From contig JABIWH010000005.1 in the NCBI GenBank assembly GCA_018701215.1, positions 137,455 to 201,454 on the forward strand: a stretch of 64,000 bases of DNA, read 5' to 3'. Numbering within the stretch: the first letter of the stretch is position 1; every line of letters begins with the position of its first letter. Origin of the DNA: Rhodospirillaceae bacterium. Its GTDB lineage: Bacteria; Pseudomonadota; Alphaproteobacteria; GCA-2731375. A model generated the notes under the pieces. The model had not been told where the DNA came from and did not search any database. It saw only the letters and a program-made list of their open reading frames with translations. Of the stretch, positions 1 through 8,752 are shown piece by piece. The position numbers were made by a program, and so were the translations under genes.

Positions 1-1004
1 GCCGGGGCATCTTGCATCTGTTGACCGCCCACCATGGCGATGATCAGGCGGAAACCTTGGCGATGCGCCTTGAACGCGGTAGCGGCGTCGAAGGGTTGGC
101 CGGCATCCCGGCGATCCGGGCGCTGGGCGGCGTGCGCCTGTTGCGCCCGCTTCTGCGCCAACGTCATGCCGACCTGGTGGCGACCTTGACCGCGTCTGAT
201 CAGCCCTGGCTGGAGGACCCTTCGAACCAGGACGAGACCTTCGCCCGTGTCCGTGCCCGGCGGCATTTAGCCAATAACGAGCACGAAACCCTGTCCATGC
301 TAGGTCTGGGGCGGGAGGCGGCAGACACGCGGCGGCAAATGCGCGGCGCCCTGGCGGATCTGGCGGCGCGGACGGTCCGTCTGCATCCGGCCGGTTTTTG
401 CCACTTTGATCCGGCGGTCTGTCTGGGCCAAAACAGTGCTCTGCTGGCGCCCCTGCTGGGCGACGTTCTACGCTGTGTAGGCGGCGGCCACTACCGCCCC
501 CGCCGCGACCGGTTGGATCGTTTGGCCCGCGACCTGATGCAGCAGCGGCTGGTGGCCGGACGCACCTTGGCCGGCAGCCGACTATCGCCCACCGCGGACG
601 GCCTGCTTATTTGCCGCGAGACGGGCCGTTTGCCGGGCCGTGAAAAAATCGGCGGCCAAAAAAGCGGTCGATGGGACCGTTTTGACTGGCGCCTGCGCGG
701 TGACCTGAACAATGCGCGGCGGGCCCATCGAAGCGGCGATTTAGCGATTGGCGCCTTGGGTCAGGACGGTTGGCGGCAGGTACGTCGAAAACATGGGCAG
801 ACGCGGACGACCCTGCCCGGCGCACCGCCAAGTCCCGTACGCCTCGGTTTGCCCGCTTTGTGGTTGGGGGAGGACGTCCTGGCCGTACCCCACTTGAATT
901 TGATCGCGGACGCCCATGGTCCGCAATGGGCCCGAAAAATACATTTTTCCGCGCGTTTTTCGCCCCTCCGGCCTCTGCATGCCGAAGGATTGGTGCTTGT
1001 TTAA
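1..1004 (+). CDS. tilS: tRNA(Ile)-lysidine synthase, 5'-truncated by the window edge
   Basis: The protein has the TilS signature TAHHGDDQAET followed by an RLERGSGVEGLAGI segment and RLLRPLL, as in the N-type ATP pyrophosphatase domain. The reading frame is open to base 3, so the P-loop SGGxDS end lies outside the window. TilS converts C34 of the CAU-anticodon tRNA-Ile to lysidine so that it reads AUA, an essential cytoplasmic step. About 330 residues are present; the C-terminal half is variable, as is normal for the family. In alphaproteobacteria tilS commonly lies just before ftsH, and ftsH follows here after 118 bases. Confidence 0.9.
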   Translation, partial: RGILHLLTAHHGDDQAETLAMRLERGSGVEGLAGIPAIRALGGVRLLRPLLRQRHADLVATLTASDQPWLEDPSNQDETFARVRARRHLANNEHETLSMLGLGREAADTRRQMRGALADLAARTVRLHPAGFCHFDPAVCLGQNSALLAPLLGDVLRCVGGGHYRPRRDRLDRLARDLMQQRLVAGRTLAGSRLSPTADGLLICRETGRLPGREKIGGQKSGRWDRFDWRLRGDLNNARRAHRSGDLAIGALGQDGWRQVRRKHGQTRTTLPGAPPSPVRLGLPALWLGEDVLAVPHLNLIADAHGPQWARKIHFSARFSPLRPLHAEGLVLV

Positions 1005-1122
1005 GCACGTCTTAGCATTATCTTTATGGTAAGCGGCCAGAATGGTGTAAAGAGTTCATCCCTTTTGATGGAAATTTGGTAGCATCGGGCTATCCGAGAC
1101 GCCGCCGGAGAAGGAAGCATAG

Positions 1123-3054
1123 GTGAGCAATTTTAGTCGTAATATCGCCCTTTGGGTGATCATTGCCCTTTTGGTACTGGCGTTATTCAACCTGTTCCAG
1201 GGCCCTGGCACGCGCGGCACCGCGACCAATCTGGCATATTCGCAATTCATTTCCGAAGTGGAAAGCGGACAGGTACGCGACGTCACCATTCAAGGCAACA
1301 CGATTAGCGGCCATTACACTGGCGGCACGCCCTTCAATTCCTATGCCCCCAACGATCCCGATCTGGTACGCAAATTGAACCAGGCCGGCGTAACCATTTC
1401 CGCGGCGCCGGACGAGGAAGGCACGCCAACCCTATTCGCTATTCTGCTGAACTGGTTCCCCATGCTGCTGTTGATCGGCGTCTGGATCTTTTTCATGCGC
1501 CAGATGCAATCGGGCGGCGGCAAGGCCATGGGCTTCGGCAAATCCAAGGCCCGTTTGCTGACCGAGCGTTCGGGCCGGGTCACCTTTGACGATGTCGCCG
1601 GCATTGACGAGGCCAAGGAAGAACTGGAAGAAATCGTCGAGTTCCTGAAGGACCCGCAAAAATTCCAACGCCTGGGCGGCCGCATTCCCAAGGGCGCGCT
1701 GTTGGTGGGCCCTCCCGGCACCGGCAAGACGCTGTTGGCGCGCGCCATCGCGGGCGAGGCCAATGTACCGTTCTTCACCATCTCTGGCTCCGACTTCGTG
1801 GAAATGTTTGTTGGCGTCGGCGCCTCCCGCGTCCGCGACATGTTCGAGCAGGCCAAGAAAAATGCCCCCTGCATCATCTTCATTGACGAAATCGACGCCG
1901 TCGGACGTCATCGCGGCGCCGGCCTGGGCGGCGGCAATGACGAACGCGAACAGACATTGAACCAGTTGCTGGTGGAAATGGATGGCTTCGAGGCCAACGA
2001 GGGCGTGATCCTGGTTGCCGCCACCAACCGCCCCGATGTGCTCGACCCCGCTCTGTTGCGGCCCGGCCGTTTCGACCGCCAGGTGGTGGTGCCGAACCCG
2101 GACATCGTTGGCCGGGACAAGATCCTGAAGGTGCATATGCGCAAGGTTCCCATGGCACCGGATGTGGACAGCCACACCATTGCCCGGGGCACGCCGGGTT
2201 TCTCTGGCGCCGATCTGGCCAATCTGGTCAATGAGGCCGCCCTGCTTGCGGCACGCAAGAACCGCCGCGTGGTCACCATGCAGGAGTTCGAGGAGGCCAA
2301 GGACAAGGTCATGATGGGCGCGGAACGCCGCTCCATGGTGATGACCGAGGATGAAAAAGAATTGACCGCCTATCACGAGTCTGGCCACGCCCTGGTTGGC
2401 CTGCTGGTGAAGGGCAATGATCCCTTGCACAAAGTGACGATTATCCCCCGCGGCCGGGCCTTGGGCGTTACCATGAACCTGCCCGAGACGGATAAGTACG
2501 GTTACAAGAAAAGCGAAATTTGCGCCCGCCTGGCGATGACTTTTGGCGGCCGTGTCGCCGAAACCCTGATCTATGGGCCGGAGGACGTGACCACCGGCGC
2601 CGGCCAGGATATTCAGCAGGCAACATCATGGGCCCGGCGCATGGTCACCGAATGGGGCATGTCCGAAAAGTTGGGACCCCTGGCCTATTCCGGCAACGAG
2701 CAGGAAGTCTTCCTGGGTCATTCAGTGACCCAGACCAAAAATATTTCCGACGCCACGGCCAAGATTATCGACGAGGAAATCCGGCGCTTCGCCGAGGACG
2801 CGGAAGCTTTGGCCACCAAGGTGCTGACGGAAAACCTGGATAAACTGCACGACGTCGCCAAGGCCTTGCTGGAATATGAAACCTTGAGCGGTGACGAGGT
2901 CCGCCAATTGCTTCGTGGCGAAGGCATCGACCGCCCGGATGAGTTCGAGCCGCCGCAAGACAGCTCCACGGCAACATCCGTACCGCCATCCAGCAAGCCG
3001 ACAAAGCCGGATGGTCCGAGCGGTATGGAGCCCGAGCCTCAACCCGGCTCTTAA
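1123..3054 (+). CDS. ftsH: ATP-dependent zinc metalloprotease FtsH
   Basis: This membrane-anchored AAA+ protease degrades unneeded membrane and short-lived cytoplasmic proteins. The 643 residues show an N-terminal membrane segment (about 8-26), a periplasmic part, a second membrane segment (about 106-125), Walker A GPPGTGKT at 196-203, Walker B IIFIDEIDA, the second region of homology, and the zinc motif HESGH at 418-422. The length is normal for the family. Translation starts at a GTG with a purine-rich GGAGAAGGAAG stretch upstream. The C-terminal tail is rich in Pro, Ser and Glu, as usual. It lies between tilS and folP, the usual alphaproteobacterial order. Confidence 0.98.
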   Translation: MSNFSRNIALWVIIALLVLALFNLFQGPGTRGTATNLAYSQFISEVESGQVRDVTIQGNTISGHYTGGTPFNSYAPNDPDLVRKLNQAGVTISAAPDEEGTPTLFAILLNWFPMLLLIGVWIFFMRQMQSGGGKAMGFGKSKARLLTERSGRVTFDDVAGIDEAKEELEEIVEFLKDPQKFQRLGGRIPKGALLVGPPGTGKTLLARAIAGEANVPFFTISGSDFVEMFVGVGASRVRDMFEQAKKNAPCIIFIDEIDAVGRHRGAGLGGGNDEREQTLNQLLVEMDGFEANEGVILVAATNRPDVLDPALLRPGRFDRQVVVPNPDIVGRDKILKVHMRKVPMAPDVDSHTIARGTPGFSGADLANLVNEAALLAARKNRRVVTMQEFEEAKDKVMMGAERRSMVMTEDEKELTAYHESGHALVGLLVKGNDPLHKVTIIPRGRALGVTMNLPETDKYGYKKSEICARLAMTFGGRVAETLIYGPEDVTTGAGQDIQQATSWARRMVTEWGMSEKLGPLAYSGNEQEVFLGHSVTQTKNISDATAKIIDEEIRRFAEDAEALATKVLTENLDKLHDVAKALLEYETLSGDEVRQLLRGEGIDRPDEFEPPQDSSTATSVPPSSKPTKPDGPSGMEPEPQPGS

Positions 3055-3194
3055 GGCCGGCCGCTGCCCTGTCCCAGCACACGAATGTTGCGGGCGCGGT
3101 TCATCTCGCACCTGTCTTGAATCAAACCGGTAAGGGTCTGCCCTTTGCGGGCGGTCCCCTATGTTTTGAGCAATGCCGCTTGTTCGGCCGAAAC

Positions 3195-4103
3195 ATGACC
3201 GGCAAAATCATCAGTGTGCGCGAGGCGGAACGCCGTGCGCCGGCGGCTCTGGACCGATTGCAGGCAGCGCACCCGTCTATCGCCGGCGGCAATCGGCTTC
3301 AACCCAAATCCCGGCCGATTATCATGGGTATCGTCAATGTTACCCCGGACAGTTTTCATGATGGCGGGCGCCTGGATCCGGCCGCGGCCGTTGCCCATGG
3401 CCGGGCCCTGGCGGCGGCGGGCGCGGCGATCCTGGATGTTGGCGGGGAATCGACCCGGCCCGGCGCCACCGAAGTGCCCCTGGACGTGGAAATTGCCCGC
3501 ATAACCCCGGTAATCGAGGCCTTGGCCGGCGACGGCCTGATGATATCGGTGGATACCCGCAAGGGAGAGGTGATGACGGCGGCGGTCAAGGCAGGGGCCC
3601 AGATGATCAATGATGTCACCGCCCTGCGCTTTCACCCCGACAACATCGACCGCGCCGCCGAACTGGCGGTGCCCGTGGTCCTGATGCACAGCCGGGGCAC
3701 GCCGGAAACCATGCGCGCCATGACCCACTACGACGATTTGATCATGGACGTGTTCGACGATCTCTCGGCCCGGATCGAGGCCTGCCTGGCTGCCGGCATG
3801 GCGCGGGAAAATCTGCTGATTGATCCCGGCCTTGGTTTTGCCAAGAAGCCGAAACAAAGTGTGGCGTTGTTGCACGGCTTGGCGCATTTCCATGCCTTGG
3901 ACTGCCCGGTGCTGATTGGCGCCTCGCGCAAATCCTTTGTCGCGATGCTCGCCGACGGCAAGGCAACCGAAAAGTCATTGCACGGATCATTGGCGGCTGC
4001 GACGCGGGCGGCGCAACAGGGGGCCGCTGTTCTACGCGTTCATGACGTAGCCGAAACGGTACAGACGATGGCGAAATTCAAGTCCCTTTGCTATAAGGGA
4101 TAA
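3195..4103 (+). CDS. folP: dihydropteroate synthase
   Basis: The enzyme condenses 6-hydroxymethyl-dihydropterin diphosphate with p-aminobenzoate in folate synthesis and is the sulfonamide target. With the ATG at 3195 the protein has 302 residues. The pterin-site motif NVTPDSF is at about 48-54 and GGESTRPGA at about 83-91, followed by SVDTRKGEV, MINDVTALR and DPGLGFAKK, in the order of a DHPS TIM barrel. An in-frame TTG at 3117 would add 26 residues of no recognisable content and has no clear ribosome site, so I prefer 3195, though this start is also weakly supported. glmM follows after 28 bases, so the two are probably co-transcribed. Confidence 0.94.
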   Translation: MTGKIISVREAERRAPAALDRLQAAHPSIAGGNRLQPKSRPIIMGIVNVTPDSFHDGGRLDPAAAVAHGRALAAAGAAILDVGGESTRPGATEVPLDVEIARITPVIEALAGDGLMISVDTRKGEVMTAAVKAGAQMINDVTALRFHPDNIDRAAELAVPVVLMHSRGTPETMRAMTHYDDLIMDVFDDLSARIEACLAAGMARENLLIDPGLGFAKKPKQSVALLHGLAHFHALDCPVLIGASRKSFVAMLADGKATEKSLHGSLAAATRAAQQGAAVLRVHDVAETVQTMAKFKSLCYKG

Positions 4104-4131
4104 CAATAAATGACCGGTAAGTGAGGGGCGC

Positions 4132-5484
4132 ATGGAGCGCGAATTTTTTGGCACCGACGGTATTCGCGGTACCGCCAACACCTGGCCCATGACGGCGGAA
4201 ATCGCGGTCCGGGCCGGCATGGCGGCGGGATTGCAGTTTACCCGTGGAGAGCATCGCCACAGGGTCGTGGTCGGCAAGGACACCCGCCTGTCGGGCTATA
4301 TGCTGGAGCCGGCCCTGACCGCCGGCTTCACCTCTGTCGGCATGGATGTCATTTTGGTTGGCCCGATGCCCACGCCGGCGGTCGCTCTGCTAACCCGCAG
4401 CCTGCGGGCGGACTTGGGCGTGGTGCTTTCAGCCTCGCATAATGCCTACGCCGACAATGGCATCAAATTGTTCGGCCCCGACGGCTATAAACTGTCGGAC
4501 CGTATCGAGATGGAGATCGAGGCGCGCATGCAGTCCGACATGGCCGCCAATCTGGCCAGCCCCGGCGATCTTGGCCGCGCCATGCGGTTGGAGGACGCGC
4601 CGGGCCGTTATATCGAGGCGGCAAAGGCCACCTTCCCCTCTGCGAACCGCCTGGATGGTCTGAAGATCGTGATCGATTGCGCCAACGGCGCCGCTTACAA
4701 GGTCGCGCCCACGGTGTTGTGGGAGTTGGAGGCGGAAGTGATCCCCATTGGCGTCGATCCCGACGGCTTCAATATCAACCAGGATTGCGGTTCGGTTCAC
4801 ACCGATACCATGCGCGAGCAGGTTGTCGCCCATGGCGCCGATGTCGGCATTGCCCTGGATGGTGATGCGGACCGCTTGATCCTGGCCGATGAAAACGGCC
4901 AGTTGATTGACGGCGATCAGTTAATGGCCGCTATTGGCGACTATTGGGCCGAGACCGGCGCTCTGAAGGGCGGCGGTATCGTCGCCACGGTGATGTCCAA
5001 TCTGGGCTTGGAACGATATTTGATCGGCCGGGGGCTGGAGTTGATCCGGACCCAGGTTGGCGACCGCTATGTGGTCGAGCATATGCGCCAGCACGGCTAT
5101 AACGTCGGCGGCGAACAATCGGGCCATATCGTTATGTCGGATTTCGGCACCACCGGCGACGGCCTGGTCGCCGCCCTGCAGGTCCTGGCCTTGATCGTGG
5201 CCGAAGGACGACCGGTGAGCGAGGTTTGCCGCCGTTTTGAGCCGGTACCGCAATTGCTGAAAAACGTCCGCTACACCGGCGCCTCGCCATTGGATACTGA
5301 AAAGGTGGCCAACGCCATTCAGGCCCAGCGCAGCCGCCTTGGTGATAAGGGGCGGCTGTTGATCCGGCCTTCGGGAACCGAGCCGTTGATCCGGGTCATG
5401 GCCGAGGGCGATGATGGCGACTTGATCCATTCCGTGGTTGATGAATTGGTGGACATGATCGAGGCCACGGCGGCGGCCAATTGA
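4132..5484 (+). CDS. glmM: phosphoglucosamine mutase
   Basis: GlmM interconverts glucosamine-6-phosphate and glucosamine-1-phosphate on the way to UDP-GlcNAc, and so feeds peptidoglycan and LPS synthesis. The 450 residues begin EFFGTDGIRGTAN, typical of the family. The phosphoserine loop SASHNAY places the catalytic serine at residue 102. The Mg-binding loop DGDADR is at 243-248, the sugar-binding GGEQSGH motif follows, and the phosphate-binding RPSGTEPLIRVM is near the C terminus. A GAGGGG ribosome site sits just before the ATG. thiD begins 13 bases after the stop. Confidence 0.98.
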   Translation: MEREFFGTDGIRGTANTWPMTAEIAVRAGMAAGLQFTRGEHRHRVVVGKDTRLSGYMLEPALTAGFTSVGMDVILVGPMPTPAVALLTRSLRADLGVVLSASHNAYADNGIKLFGPDGYKLSDRIEMEIEARMQSDMAANLASPGDLGRAMRLEDAPGRYIEAAKATFPSANRLDGLKIVIDCANGAAYKVAPTVLWELEAEVIPIGVDPDGFNINQDCGSVHTDTMREQVVAHGADVGIALDGDADRLILADENGQLIDGDQLMAAIGDYWAETGALKGGGIVATVMSNLGLERYLIGRGLELIRTQVGDRYVVEHMRQHGYNVGGEQSGHIVMSDFGTTGDGLVAALQVLALIVAEGRPVSEVCRRFEPVPQLLKNVRYTGASPLDTEKVANAIQAQRSRLGDKGRLLIRPSGTEPLIRVMAEGDDGDLIHSVVDELVDMIEATAAAN

Positions 5485-5497
5485 GATAGGGCATCCA

Positions 5498-6295
5498 ATG
5501 CAAGGCAGAGTACTGATTATCGCCGGCTCGGATTCGGGCGGCGGCGCGGGTATTCAGGCGGATATCAAGACAGTGACCGCCCTGGGCGGTTATGCCGCGA
5601 CGGCGATTACCGCCCTGACGGCACAGAATACCAACGGCGTTCATGGCATCCATGAAGTCCCCCCTGCGTTCGTGACGCAACAGATCGAGGTCGTGCTCGA
5701 CGATATCGGCGCCGACGCCATTAAAACCGGCATGCTGCACCGGGTCGAGGTCCTGGATGCGGTGACCTCCGCACTGGCGCGGTCGGCGGTTGATGTGCCT
5801 CTGGTGGTCGATCCGGTGATGGTGGCAAAGGGCGGCGCCTCGTTATTGGATGACGATGCCCGTGCCATGGTGCGCGAACGTCTGCTGCCCCGCGCAACGG
5901 TCCTGACCCCGAATATTCCCGAGGCGGAAATCCTGGCCGGAATGAGCATCGGGGACGAGGCGGCAATGGCGGCCGCCGGGCGCAAGCTGCTGGCCATGGG
6001 CCCCAAAGCGGTATTGATGAAGGGCGGCCATCTGCCGGGTGACGATGTTTTTGATCTGTTGCTGACCGAGACGGGGATACAGCGCTTTACCTCGCCCCGC
6101 ATTGAAAGCCGTCATACCCATGGTACCGGCTGCACCCTGGCCTCGGCTCTGGCCTGCGGCCTGGCCCAAGGCTTGGCGACGGCTGCGGCGGTGGAACGGG
6201 CGCGGGGCTATGTCTTGCAAGCGATCTTGAGCGCGCCGGGCTATGGCCAGGGCCATGGGCCCTTGAACCACGGCCATACAGTAACCGATGGATAA
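5498..6295 (+). CDS. thiD: hydroxymethylpyrimidine/phosphomethylpyrimidine kinase
   Basis: ThiD phosphorylates HMP and then HMP-phosphate to give the pyrimidine diphosphate used in thiamine synthesis. The protein (265 residues) opens with IIAGSDSGGGAGIQADIKT and contains ALTAQNT, DPVMVAKGG and TPNIPEAE. The C-terminal HTHGTGCTLASALA holds the anion hole and catalytic cysteine of the ribokinase-like fold. Length is typical. No thiamine riboswitch lies upstream; the gene is 13 bases behind glmM and appears to be read through from that operon. Its last codons overlap the thioesterase start by 8 bases. Confidence 0.96.
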   Translation: MQGRVLIIAGSDSGGGAGIQADIKTVTALGGYAATAITALTAQNTNGVHGIHEVPPAFVTQQIEVVLDDIGADAIKTGMLHRVEVLDAVTSALARSAVDVPLVVDPVMVAKGGASLLDDDARAMVRERLLPRATVLTPNIPEAEILAGMSIGDEAAMAAAGRKLLAMGPKAVLMKGGHLPGDDVFDLLLTETGIQRFTSPRIESRHTHGTGCTLASALACGLAQGLATAAAVERARGYVLQAILSAPGYGQGHGPLNHGHTVTDG

Positions 6296-6791
6296 GCCTG
6301 ATAGCACGCGGCAACGGAGTTACAGCTGGCACGATCCCAGCCGTCATTGGTCGCGCCTGGGTGAATTATCGGGCTTGGACTATCTTTCCGCCGTTGTCCG
6401 GGGCGAGGTGCAACCGCCGCCCGTCGCGATCGCCATGCGCCTGGCCCTGGTCGAGGTGTCAAAGGGCCGGGTGGTGTACACCGGGCAGCCCGGCGAAGAT
6501 TTCGCCAACGATGTAGGCTCGGTCCAGGGCGGCTGGCTGGCAGCCTTGATCGACGCCGCCATCGGCAGCGCGGTGCATTCCGCCCTGCCTGCCGGGCCGC
6601 GCTATACGACGTTGGAATTGAAGGTCAATTATGTCCGCGCGGTGGCCGTGGACAGTGGCGAGATCCGCTGCATCGCCGAAGCCCTGCATATGGGCCGCAG
6701 CACCGCGACGGCCCAGGCCCGTGCCGTGGATGCGAACGGTAAACTTTACGCCCATGCCACCACGACCTGCCTGATTTTGCCCAGTGACTGA
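6288..6791 (+). CDS. PaaI-family hotdog thioesterase
   Basis: This 167-residue protein has a single hotdog domain: GEVQPPPVAIAMRLALVEV, then the turn NDVGSVQGGWLAALIDAAIGSA, then TLELKVNYVRAV. This is the PaaI/YdiI acyl-CoA thioesterase layout, in which the HGG-like turn here reads QGG. The substrate cannot be read from sequence. It overlaps the end of thiD by 8 bases and is translationally coupled to it. The next gene, an exporter, starts after a short tandem repeat, so all three are probably on one transcript. Confidence 0.85.
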   Translation: MDKPDSTRQRSYSWHDPSRHWSRLGELSGLDYLSAVVRGEVQPPPVAIAMRLALVEVSKGRVVYTGQPGEDFANDVGSVQGGWLAALIDAAIGSAVHSALPAGPRYTTLELKVNYVRAVAVDSGEIRCIAEALHMGRSTATAQARAVDANGKLYAHATTTCLILPSD

Positions 6792-6813
6792 GTGGGGACT
6801 GAGTGGGGACTGA
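6787..6813 (+). repeat. short tandem repeat over the thioesterase stop
   Basis: An 11-base unit ACTGAGTGGGG occurs twice in direct tandem and is followed by a partial third copy (ACTGA). It covers the stop codon of the thioesterase gene and the leader of the exporter gene. The repeat multiplies a GTGGGG stretch that could pair with 16S rRNA. It reads as a slippage duplication; any effect on translation is a guess. Confidence 0.8.
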
Positions 6814-6820
6814 ACGGCGA

Positions 6821-8044
6821 ATGACCGGCACGTCTGGATTAGGCCAACGAGCGGCCCTGCCACCGGCGCAGACACGTTGGTTGATTATCATCCTCGGTAC
6901 CCTGACAGCCTTTGGGCCCATGTCCATCGACATGTACCTGCCCAGCCTGCCGTCCATGGCGGCCGATCTGGACGCGCCCGTCGGCGGCGTGCAAATGACG
7001 CTCAGCAGCTTTTTTGTCGGCATGGGACTGGGCCAGTTGCTGTTCGGTCCACTGTCCGACCGCTTTGGCCGGCGCCCCATGCTGTTGGCGGGTATTGTCC
7101 TGTATATTCTGACGTCTGCCCTGTGTGCGTTGAGTACGGGTATTGAGATGCTGATCGGCCTGCGCCTGTTGCAGGCCCTGGGCGGCAGCGCGGCGGCGGT
7201 TATCGCGCGCGCCATGGTGCGGGATTTCTTTGCCGGCGATCAAGCCGCCCGCGTGCTCTCGCTAATCATGCTGGTGATGGGCGCCGCGCCGCTGATTGCG
7301 CCTTTCATCGGCGGCTATGTCCTGGTCTGGTTCCAATGGCGCGCGATCTTTTGGGTGCTGGCGGGCTTTGGCCTGATATGCTTTTTTCTGGTCCTTGGCG
7401 CTCTGCCGGAGAGCCATCCGGCGGAACGGCGCAGCCGCCATGGTCTGGTGGGTATGTTGGGAGTTTACGGCCGAATTCTGGGGCATCCCGGTGCGCTGGG
7501 TTATCTGCTGGCCAATGCCACCGCCTATGGCGGCATGTTCGCATTTTTTGCCGGCTCGCCCTTTGTTTACATCAAGATTTTTCAGGTGGCGCCGGAACAC
7601 TACGGTTATCTGTTCGCCTGCAATGTCATTGCCCTGATCGGCAATTCGTTGTTGAACGCAAAATTGGTGCTGCGCCTGGGCGCCCATCGCCTGTTCGTCC
7701 TGGGCACGGCTTTGACCGCCGTTGGCGGTCTGGTCCTGCTGTTCAACGCGGTGACGGGATTTGGCGGCCTGCCCGGCATTGTGGTACCGCTATTCATCTA
7801 TATCGGCGCCTTGAGCCTGATCGGCGCCAACGCCCTGGCCCTGGCCCTGGACCGCTTCCCCCAGGCGGCGGGCAGTGTATCCGCCCTCTCGGGTGGCCTG
7901 ATGTTCCTGTTCGGCGCGCTGTCGGCGGGCGCGGTCAGCCTGTTCCATGATGGTAGTGCCCTGGCCATGGCCGCCGTCATCGCCGTCACGGGGCTGACCA
8001 CCCTGGCGCTGCAATTCGGCCTGACCCGAACAAAAGCTCAATAA
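6821..8044 (+). CDS. Bcr/CflA-type MFS multidrug transporter
   Basis: A 407-residue inner-membrane protein with about twelve hydrophobic segments. The MFS loop 2-3 signature appears as GPLSDRFGRRPMLL and the first helix region has the SIDMYLPSLPSMA motif typical of the Bcr/CflA drug:proton antiporters. It probably expels small hydrophobic compounds using the proton gradient. I chose the ATG at 6821 over an in-frame GTG at 6803, because the GTG lies inside the upstream tandem repeat. The 3' end overlaps the convergent Fe-S gene by 7 bases. Confidence 0.9.
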   Translation: MTGTSGLGQRAALPPAQTRWLIIILGTLTAFGPMSIDMYLPSLPSMAADLDAPVGGVQMTLSSFFVGMGLGQLLFGPLSDRFGRRPMLLAGIVLYILTSALCALSTGIEMLIGLRLLQALGGSAAAVIARAMVRDFFAGDQAARVLSLIMLVMGAAPLIAPFIGGYVLVWFQWRAIFWVLAGFGLICFFLVLGALPESHPAERRSRHGLVGMLGVYGRILGHPGALGYLLANATAYGGMFAFFAGSPFVYIKIFQVAPEHYGYLFACNVIALIGNSLLNAKLVLRLGAHRLFVLGTALTAVGGLVLLFNAVTGFGGLPGIVVPLFIYIGALSLIGANALALALDRFPQAAGSVSALSGGLMFLFGALSAGAVSLFHDGSALAMAAVIAVTGLTTLALQFGLTRTKAQ

Positions 8045-8709
8045 TTGCGCAGAAACGCCGCCATGTGGAAATGCGCCTGGGACGGGGCATAGTGATAGTC
8101 CCGGCCAACGGGGCAGGCCCGCCGCGCCCGGCAACCCTGGTGCAGGCAATCCCCGCCTTCGGGTTTGCGTAAATGATCAGCGCAGGCCGGCACATCATAG
8201 GCACCGTCGCTGAATGCAGCCACGGGACAGCTGCTTAAACAGGGCCGGTCGGCACAGCTATCGCATGGATGAATGTCCAGAGGCGGCGGCAGATCCATTT
8301 TATGGCCGAACAACAAAGCGCCGCGATAGGCATGCCACAGACCATATTCGGGATGGATCAACGGACCAATGGGTGATGACGACAAGCCCTCGGACCGCCG
8401 CGCCCAGCGTAGAAATGGCAGATGCGGCGGGCCGGCAAAGGGAAACACGACGTCGGCGCCCAAATCCCGCGCCAGAGGTGTAAGTTTCTCCCGGCACCAA
8501 TCGTCCAGGGCATGCTCACCCGCCACATGGTCACTGAAATTTCGCCAAAGCCCGGGTCCGGCATTACCCACCAGAACCACCGTGGCCGTTGTCCGGCCAT
8601 CCCGCAGTGCCGGCACGGCGTCGTCGGCGCGAGGCTGAAAGCCGCCACGCGGGATCAAGCCAAGCGATGCGGCCGCCACCACGATCTGATCAAACTGCGT
8701 TACGCTCAT
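8038..8709 (-). CDS. ferredoxin-like 4Fe-4S protein
   Basis: A soluble 223-residue protein. The N-terminal two thirds contain ATVVLVGNAGPGLWRNF, and the C-terminal third carries cysteines in HPCDSCADRPCLSSCPVAAF and further on in GDCLHQGCRARRACPVG. The first cluster fits one [4Fe-4S] site; the later cysteines may complete a second. The arrangement resembles the cofactor part of QueG-like and corrinoid-reductase-like proteins, but no catalytic domain of those is present. I do not recognise a specific function. It is a single gene on its strand, convergent with the exporter and divergent from the next gene. Confidence 0.7.
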   Translation of the reverse strand: MSVTQFDQIVVAAASLGLIPRGGFQPRADDAVPALRDGRTTATVVLVGNAGPGLWRNFSDHVAGEHALDDWCREKLTPLARDLGADVVFPFAGPPHLPFLRWARRSEGLSSSPIGPLIHPEYGLWHAYRGALLFGHKMDLPPPLDIHPCDSCADRPCLSSCPVAAFSDGAYDVPACADHLRKPEGGDCLHQGCRARRACPVGRDYHYAPSQAHFHMAAFLRNY

Positions 8710-8752
8710 ATGTCATTCGCCTCCGCCGCCATTCCATGGCATCTTGCAGGCA

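Noticed and set aside
5485..5497. A thiamine (TPP) riboswitch ahead of thiD
   Set aside because: There are only 13 bases between glmM and thiD and no riboswitch core in the vicinity.
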